64,000 nt of DNA, taken from positions 4,216,001 through 4,280,000 of the forward strand of contig NZ_CP110001.1 in NCBI RefSeq assembly GCF_025947185.1, in the 5' to 3' direction. Each line of letters begins with the position of its first letter. Position 1 is the stretch's first letter. The position numbers and the translations under genes were made by a program. Below are positions 58,863 to 64,000 of the stretch, piece by piece. A model generated the notes under the pieces. It saw only the letters and a list, made by a program, of their open reading frames with translations, made no database searches and was not told where the DNA came from. The DNA is from Flavobacterium sp. N2038 (GTDB lineage: Bacteria; Bacteroidota; Bacteroidia; Flavobacteriales; Flavobacteriaceae).

Positions 58863-60608
58863 ATGAAATTACTATATTCTTATATAATCAAACATAAAAT
58901 GCTTTTGTTTTTTGCTTTGATTATGGCCTCTATAAACATTTGTTTCAGTTTGTCAGACTCTATTATTACGGGTAAATTAATGCAGGACTGTGGTGTTGGA
59001 CTGCATAAATATGACGGAAATGCAGCCGGATTTATCAAATCGTTGTCTTTCTGGCTTGGTCTTTCACTTGGAGCGGCAATGATTTCCAGAATTACCAAAA
59101 ACTTTCAGGATTATTTTACCAATATTGTAATTCAGAGAACGGGTGCCCAAATGTATACAGATGGTATTAAAAAATCGCTCGATTTGCCTTATGCTGAATT
59201 TGAAGATCAGCGAAGTGGTGAAACTTTAAGCAAACTAACCAAAGTACGATCTGATTCTGAAAAATTAATCACACTTTCTATTTCACTAATTTTCCAAACC
59301 ATTATCGGATTCATCTTCGTGATTCTTTATGTGGCGAGAATTGATTTTCGGATTTCACTTATCTTTTTAATTACGGCGCCAATTATTGCTTTGGTAAGTT
59401 CTTATTTAGGTAAAAAAATTAAAGTGGTTTCTAAAAAAATTGTAAATCAAACGAATGCTTTGGCAGGCTCAACAACCGAAAGTTTGCGAAATATTGAACT
59501 TGTAAAAAGCCTTGGTTTAACCTATCAGGAAGAAAAGCGTCTGAACTTAAATACGTTTAAAATTTTACATCTTGAACTGGAAAAAGTTCGCTACATACGA
59601 AGTTTAAGTTTTATTCAGGGAACAACGGTTCACTTTTTAAGAACCTGCGTAGTTTTTACTTTATATTATTTCTTGTTTGGAGGAAAAATTATAGTAGGTG
59701 ATTTATTGACGATGGTATTCTTTACTTTCTTCATTTTTGGCCCATTGCAGGAACTTGGAAACTTTATCATTACAGTAAATGAAACCAAAGTTTCAATGGA
59801 AAATTTCAGAGTACTTCTGAATGCTCCGAAAGAATTTCGTCCTAAAAATCCAAAACATGTTGGAGCAATTCAGTCTTTATTGTTTTCAAATGTGAGTTTC
59901 AAGCATAAAACGGCCAAATTTAAAGCTGTTGAGAACATCAATTTCGAAATCAAGCAAGGACAGACTGTTGCCTTTGTTGGTCCGTCTGGTTCAGGAAAAA
60001 CTACTTTGGTAAAACTATTAGTTGGCTTGTATACCCCGGCCGAAGGTCAGGTTCTTTATAATGACATTGATTCGACCGAAATTGATTTACTGGATCTTAG
60101 AAAACAATTGGGTTTTGTAACTCAGGATGCTCAATTATTTTCGGGAACAATTCGTGAAAATCTGTTATTTGTAAAACCAAATGCAACCGATGAAGATATT
60201 TATGACGCTCTGAAAAGAGCCAGTTGCGAAAAACTCCTAAAACGAGCCGAAGATGGTTTAAACACAACAATTGGCGAAGGCGGAATTAAGGTTTCCGGTG
60301 GAGAGAAACAACGATTATCTATTGCGAGAGCAATTTTAAGAAATCCAAATTTATTGATTTTCGATGAGGCAACATCCGCTTTGGATTCTATTACCGAAGA
60401 AGAAATCAACGCTACAATCCGAAATATCTCAGATAAAAACCGAATCACAGTTTTAATCGCACACCGTTTATCAACTGTTATGCACGCTGACAGAATTTTT
60501 GTTTTAGAACAAGGTAAAATCATCGAGCAAGGTAAACACGAGGACTTAATCGTGGAGAAAGGACTATATTATGCTATGTGGCGCCAGCAGATTGGGGAGC
60601 GTAAGTAG
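58863..60608 (+). CDS. ABC transporter, fused permease and ATP-binding protein
   Basis: The 581-aa half-transporter has six transmembrane segments in residues about 1-310 (LLFFALIMASINICF; LGLSLGAAMISRI; LIFQTIIGFIFVILYVARIDFRISLIFLITAPIIALVSSYLG). A nucleotide-binding domain follows: Walker A GPSGSGKTTLVKLL, Q-loop VTQDAQLFSGTIRENL, signature KVSGGEKQRLSIARAIL, Walker B LLIFDEATSALD and switch HRLSTV. It resembles MsbA-like exporters that act as homodimers. The substrate, possibly a lipid or drug, is unknown. The 28-bp inverted-repeat element begins 12 nt after its stop. Confidence 0.92.
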   Translation: MKLLYSYIIKHKMLLFFALIMASINICFSLSDSIITGKLMQDCGVGLHKYDGNAAGFIKSLSFWLGLSLGAAMISRITKNFQDYFTNIVIQRTGAQMYTDGIKKSLDLPYAEFEDQRSGETLSKLTKVRSDSEKLITLSISLIFQTIIGFIFVILYVARIDFRISLIFLITAPIIALVSSYLGKKIKVVSKKIVNQTNALAGSTTESLRNIELVKSLGLTYQEEKRLNLNTFKILHLELEKVRYIRSLSFIQGTTVHFLRTCVVFTLYYFLFGGKIIVGDLLTMVFFTFFIFGPLQELGNFIITVNETKVSMENFRVLLNAPKEFRPKNPKHVGAIQSLLFSNVSFKHKTAKFKAVENINFEIKQGQTVAFVGPSGSGKTTLVKLLVGLYTPAEGQVLYNDIDSTEIDLLDLRKQLGFVTQDAQLFSGTIRENLLFVKPNATDEDIYDALKRASCEKLLKRAEDGLNTTIGEGGIKVSGGEKQRLSIARAILRNPNLLIFDEATSALDSITEEEINATIRNISDKNRITVLIAHRLSTVMHADRIFVLEQGKIIEQGKHEDLIVEKGLYYAMWRQQIGERK

Positions 60609-60620
60609 ATGCGCGTAAAG

Positions 60621-61232
60621 AATCTCGCAAAGACGCAGAGTCGCAAAGTTTTTTTTAAGCTTTGCGACTCTGCTTTTTTATTTAAGTTTTTTAAAGGCTT
60701 TATTAAAGATTTGAAACTACTCTTTTAATTCCAAATTTGATAATTGGCACGTTAAAGTTAATCAGTAAGCCTAACTTCATTTTTGTGATTTTAAGATACG
60801 TTAAAACTTGTTTTGCATGTATATCTGTCAATTGTTCAATGGATTTAATTTCTAGAATTACTTTATTCTCAACTATTAAATCTGCTCGAAATCCAATATC
60901 CAGATTTATTTGGTCCCAAATTACAGGTAACGTTTTTTGCCTTTCTACATTTAATCCTCTTTTAGTTAATTCATGAAACAAAATTGCTTCATAAACAGAT
61001 TCTAATAATCCAGGACCTAATTTTACATGTATTTTATAACAAACATCAACCACAACAGCTGAAATTTCATTCTCACTCATTTTTACAAAATTAAAGTATA
61101 AACTTACAAAAATAAAATTTAAAAGCTTTGCACCTCTGCGACTTTGCTAGATTAAAACGTCTTCAAATTAACTTAAAAAAAAAAGTCGCAAAGCTTAAAA
61201 AAAACTTTGCGACTCTGCGTCTTTGCGAGATT
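60621..61232. mobile_element. 612-bp unit with 28-bp terminal inverted repeats carrying a GxxExxY gene
   Basis: The left end 60621-60648 (starting AATCTCGCAAAG) and the right end 61205-61232 (ending CTTTGCGAGATT) are exact reverse complements over 28 bp. Each end forms its own hairpin with inner copies: 60635-60648 with 60660-60673 (14 bp, followed by T6), and AGTCGCAAAG (61184-61193) with CTTTGCGACT (61205-61214). A degenerate copy lies at 61135-61153. The same ends occur at 46921-46995. No clear target-site duplication is seen. Confidence 0.65.
60703..61080 (-). CDS. GxxExxY protein (PD-(D/E)XK nuclease-like fold)
   Basis: The 125-aa protein has the namesake GPGLLESVYEAILFHELTKRGL. Its central part, GFRADLIVENKVILEIKSIEQL, contains D...ExK in the arrangement of the PD-(D/E)XK nuclease active site. 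The C-terminal part (HAKQVLTYLKITKMKLGLLINFNVPIIKFGIKR) completes the family pattern. Function is unknown; nuclease activity is predicted from the fold, not shown. It is the only gene inside the inverted-repeat unit at 60621-61232, and the terminal repeats lie 55-150 nt from its ends. Involvement with that repeat is my inference. Confidence 0.85.
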   Translation of the reverse strand: MSENEISAVVVDVCYKIHVKLGPGLLESVYEAILFHELTKRGLNVERQKTLPVIWDQINLDIGFRADLIVENKVILEIKSIEQLTDIHAKQVLTYLKITKMKLGLLINFNVPIIKFGIKRVVSNL

Positions 61233-61238
61233 AAAAAA

Positions 61239-63878
61239 TTACTTCACGAAATCTACAGCCTTAGCCAAAGCCTCAGCAATTCCGTCAACGTTTTTACCTC
61301 CTGCAGTTGCGAAGAAAGGCTGTCCGCCTCCTCCACCTTGGATATATTTTCCTAATTCGCGAACAACTTGTCCAGCATTTAAGTTTTTCCCTGCTACAAT
61401 TTCTTTAGAGATATAGCACGTTAACATTGGTTTTCCTTCGTGAGCTGTAGCAAAAACTACAAACAGATTATGATAAGCATTACCCAATTCGTAAGCTAAA
61501 TCTTTTGCTCCATCTGGATTTAAATCCACTTGTTTTGCTAAAAACTGAACTCCATTGATTTCCTGTAACTCTTTAGCTAAATCACCTTTCATATTTTTAG
61601 CTTTATCTTTCAATAAAACTTCCAATTGTTTTTTCAATTGTGCATTTTCATCTTGCAATGCCTGAATTGCTTTTACAGGATCCTGAGCATTTTTAAGTGC
61701 TTCTTTAATTTCGGTAAAAGCAACTGCCTGTGATTCAAAATATTCTTTAGCCGCTTCACTTGTAATTGCTTCAATTCTTCTAATTCCAGATGCAACCGCA
61801 CCCTCTGAAACAATTTTAAAGTGCCAGATATCAGAAGTATTAGCAACGTGAGTTCCTCCACATAATTCGACAGAATCACCAAATTTGATTGTACGGACTA
61901 AATCTCCATATTTCTCTCCAAATAAAGCTATTGCTCCATCTTCAAGCGCCTGATCTTTTGGGATTGCTCTTTTTTCGATTAGTGGTAAACTCTCACGAAT
62001 TCTCGCATTTACAAAGTTTTCTACTTCCAGTAATTCCTCATCAGAAACTTTAGAGAAATGAGAAAAATCAAAACGCAATGAAGCATTACGAACCATAGAT
62101 CCTTTTTGCTCAATATGTGTTCCTAAGATTTTACGTAAGCCCTGGTGCAATAAATGCGTAGCCGAGTGATTTGACGACGTTTTAGCTCTTTGCAAAGCAT
62201 CTACAACAGCATTAAAAGTTCCAGTAAGATTTTCTGGTAACGATTTTGCTAAATGTATCGTTTGATTGTTTTCTTTTTTAGTATCAATAATATAAATGAT
62301 ATCTCCGTTTTGAGCTTCTAAGTATCCTTTATCTCCAGTTTGTCCTCCGCTTTCTCCGTAAAATGGAGTTGCATTGAAAACTAACTGAAAAATTTCTCCA
62401 TCTTTTGCGCTTTCAACTCTTCTGTACTTCGTAATTTTTACCTGTTGTGATAATCTGTCGTAACCAACAAATTCCTGAATATCATCTTCTATAATAACAT
62501 TCCAGTCTCCAGCCGTTACTTTTGATGCAGCACGAGATCTTTCTTTTTGTAATTGCAGTTGTTCCTGAAATCCTTTTTCATCCAATTTCAATCCTTTTTC
62601 AGAAAGAATCAAAGCAGTTAAATCGATTGGGAATCCATAAGTATCATACAGTTCAAATGCTTTTTTACCATCGATTGTATCTCCTGCATTATTTAAAATT
62701 ACAGCATCTAAAAGAATTAATCCCTGATCTAATGTTCTCAAGAATGAATTTTCTTCTTCACGAATAACATTTGAACAAAGTGCTTTCTGAGTTCTGATTT
62801 CCGGGAAAGAATCTCCCATTTGCTCACTTAAAGTTTCTACCAATTTATAGATAAAAGCTTCTTTGGTACCTAAGAAAGTAAATCCGTAACGAATAGCACG
62901 ACGTAAAATTCTACGAATTACATATCCTGCTCCTGTATTAGATGGCAATTGTCCGTCAGCAATAGCAAAAGCTACAGCACGAACGTGATCTGCAACTACA
63001 CGAATCGCGATATTCATTTTATTTTGTTCATCACTAATGTTTGTTACTTCATTAGGTGTATACTTTGCTCCGGTAATCGTTTCAATTTCTCTAATTAAAG
63101 GCATGAAAACATCCGTATCATAGTTTGATGTTTTTCCTTGTAATGCCATGCACAAACGCTCAAATCCCATTCCGGTATCAACGTGCTGTGCAGGAAGTTT
63201 CTCAAGTGACCCATCTGCTTTACGGTTGAATTCCATAAATACGTTATTCCAGATTTCAACAACCTGAGCATTATCACCATTAACTTCTCCTTTTCCAGGT
63301 TTCAGCGCTTTTTCTTCTTCAGAACGTAAATCAACGTGAATTTCAGAACAAGGTCCGCAAGGCCCCTGATCTCCCATTTCCCAGAAATTATCTTTTTTAT
63401 TTCCTAAAACAATTCGGTCTTCGTCGATTAACGTTTTCCAGATATCCCAAGCTTCCTGGTCAAAAGGAACATTATCTTCTTTGCTTCCTTCAAAAACAGA
63501 AACGTAAAGATTTTCTTTTGGAATTTTATAAACTTCTGTCAATAATTCCCAAGCCCAGTTGATTGCTTCTTTTTTGAAGTAATCACCAAAAGACCAGTTT
63601 CCTAACATCTCAAACATAGTATGGTGGTACGTATCAATACCAACCTCCTCAAGATCATTATGTTTACCTGAAACACGAAGACATTTTTGCGTATCGGCTA
63701 TCCTTTTACTTTTTGGAGTTCCGTTTCCTAAGAAAAATTCTTTAAACTGGGCCATACCCGAGTTATTGAACATTAAGGTTGGGTCATCTTTAAGTACAAT
63801 AGGAGCCGAAGGAACAATAGTATGCCCTTTACTCTCAAAAAAATCTAAAAATTGTTTACGTACGTCTTGTGATTTCAT
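61239..63878 (-). CDS. alaS: Alanyl-tRNA synthetase
   Basis: AlaRS charges tRNA-Ala and clears mischarged Ser and Gly. The 879-aa protein has the class II catalytic core ([65 protein letters not shown]), then [17 protein letters not shown]. An editing domain follows, with [16 protein letters not shown] and [12 protein letters not shown] (the zinc-binding H-x3-H and C-x3-H motifs), and then a C-Ala domain ([43 protein letters not shown]). The stop is 6 nt from the GxxExxY repeat unit, so that hairpin probably serves as its terminator. Confidence 0.98.
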   Translation of the reverse strand: MKSQDVRKQFLDFFESKGHTIVPSAPIVLKDDPTLMFNNSGMAQFKEFFLGNGTPKSKRIADTQKCLRVSGKHNDLEEVGIDTYHHTMFEMLGNWSFGDYFKKEAINWAWELLTEVYKIPKENLYVSVFEGSKEDNVPFDQEAWDIWKTLIDEDRIVLGNKKDNFWEMGDQGPCGPCSEIHVDLRSEEEKALKPGKGEVNGDNAQVVEIWNNVFMEFNRKADGSLEKLPAQHVDTGMGFERLCMALQGKTSNYDTDVFMPLIREIETITGAKYTPNEVTNISDEQNKMNIAIRVVADHVRAVAFAIADGQLPSNTGAGYVIRRILRRAIRYGFTFLGTKEAFIYKLVETLSEQMGDSFPEIRTQKALCSNVIREEENSFLRTLDQGLILLDAVILNNAGDTIDGKKAFELYDTYGFPIDLTALILSEKGLKLDEKGFQEQLQLQKERSRAASKVTAGDWNVIIEDDIQEFVGYDRLSQQVKITKYRRVESAKDGEIFQLVFNATPFYGESGGQTGDKGYLEAQNGDIIYIIDTKKENNQTIHLAKSLPENLTGTFNAVVDALQRAKTSSNHSATHLLHQGLRKILGTHIEQKGSMVRNASLRFDFSHFSKVSDEELLEVENFVNARIRESLPLIEKRAIPKDQALEDGAIALFGEKYGDLVRTIKFGDSVELCGGTHVANTSDIWHFKIVSEGAVASGIRRIEAITSEAAKEYFESQAVAFTEIKEALKNAQDPVKAIQALQDENAQLKKQLEVLLKDKAKNMKGDLAKELQEINGVQFLAKQVDLNPDGAKDLAYELGNAYHNLFVVFATAHEGKPMLTCYISKEIVAGKNLNAGQVVRELGKYIQGGGGGQPFFATAGGKNVDGIAEALAKAVDFVK

Positions 63879-64000
63879 GTTTTATAATGAGATAATTTGA
63901 TAATGTGGCAATTAGATAGTTCATCAATCTGAAAATGTGATCATTAGCTTTTTTTATTAAAAAATTCAAAATTCAAAACAATAAATTTCGTTTTTAATGC
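63879..64000. other. Upstream region of alaS
   Basis: The final 122 bp are A/T-rich. A GATAATTTGATAATGTGGCAATTAG run at 63891-63915 repeats the AATGTG-TCAAT-GATAATT pattern seen at 39396-39424 and 39557-39582. I see no strong promoter box and no coding frame. Confidence 0.5.

Noticed and set aside
60621..60673. Simple terminator after the ABC transporter as a full explanation of the repeat
   Set aside because: The 14-bp stem with T6 may well end transcription, but the exact 28-bp match to distant ends is not needed for a terminator.
61128..61416. Open frames on the plus strand across the inverted repeats and the alaS 3' end
   Set aside because: They are made of repeat sequence and the antisense of alaS.

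Overview
The window is chromosomal DNA from a member of the Bacteroidota, almost certainly a Flavobacterium or close relative. Support comes from the low G+C content, the near absence of Shine-Dalgarno sequences, the recurring -7 box TAnnTTTG, a SusC/SusD pair, a TamL-type lipoprotein, GSCFA, DUF2851, DUF4230 and DUF5522 proteins, and a long Bacteroidota-type urocanate hydratase. I see no prophage, CRISPR array, rRNA operon or classical insertion sequence. Most of the window is ordinary core genome.

Region by region. (1) 1-9.6 kb, all on the minus strand, is an information-processing cluster read from right to left: rpsU, xerC, hpf, tRNA-Thr(UGU), tRNA-Tyr, tRNA-Thr(GGU), tuf, tRNA-Trp, secE, nusG, rplK, rplA, rplJ, rplL and rpoB (cut by the window edge). 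(2) 9.7-19.1 kb holds an acyl-CoA dehydrogenase, a helix-hairpin-helix membrane protein, an amino-acid permease, a PspC-like protein, DUF2851, a DEDDh exonuclease, a cystathionine beta-synthase-like enzyme and a putative porin. (3) 19.4-28.8 kb holds a SusD/SusC pair, rnhB, a double SnoaL-like secreted protein, a flavodoxin-fold oxidoreductase, a frameshifted AraC-family regulator and lipB. (4) 28.8-39.4 kb holds three tandem paralogous lipoproteins, lysS, a D-lactate dehydrogenase-like enzyme, hemL, a GH73/LysM lipoprotein, a PLP-dependent deaminase-like protein, a small HExxH membrane protein and DUF5522. (5) 39.8-46.9 kb carries amino-acid metabolism: hutU, ilvA and phhA, plus a DUF4136 lipoprotein and a truncated globin. 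(6) 47-58.6 kb holds envelope genes: DUF4230, tamL, tamB, GSCFA and two paralogous lipoproteins flanking a decayed lectin fragment. (7) 58.9-64 kb holds an ABC exporter, a GxxExxY nuclease-fold gene and alaS.

Three non-coding or mobile structures stand out. Upstream of ilvA there is a complete-looking transcription attenuator: promoter, a 19-codon leader peptide with eight isoleucines, an antiterminator and an intrinsic terminator. The GxxExxY gene lies inside a 612-bp unit bounded by perfect 28-bp inverted repeats, and the same 28-bp ends occur as a 75-bp gene-less hairpin element 14 kb away. rpsU has a full Shine-Dalgarno sequence in a genome that otherwise lacks them, consistent with autoregulation by bS21. 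Other points of interest are a promoter whose start site falls inside a terminator arm ahead of the tRNA-tuf operon, an orphan 23-bp perfect hairpin near susC, and two copies of a repeat or RNA family resembling Flavo-1.

All functional calls come from reading protein and DNA sequence. No database search was run.
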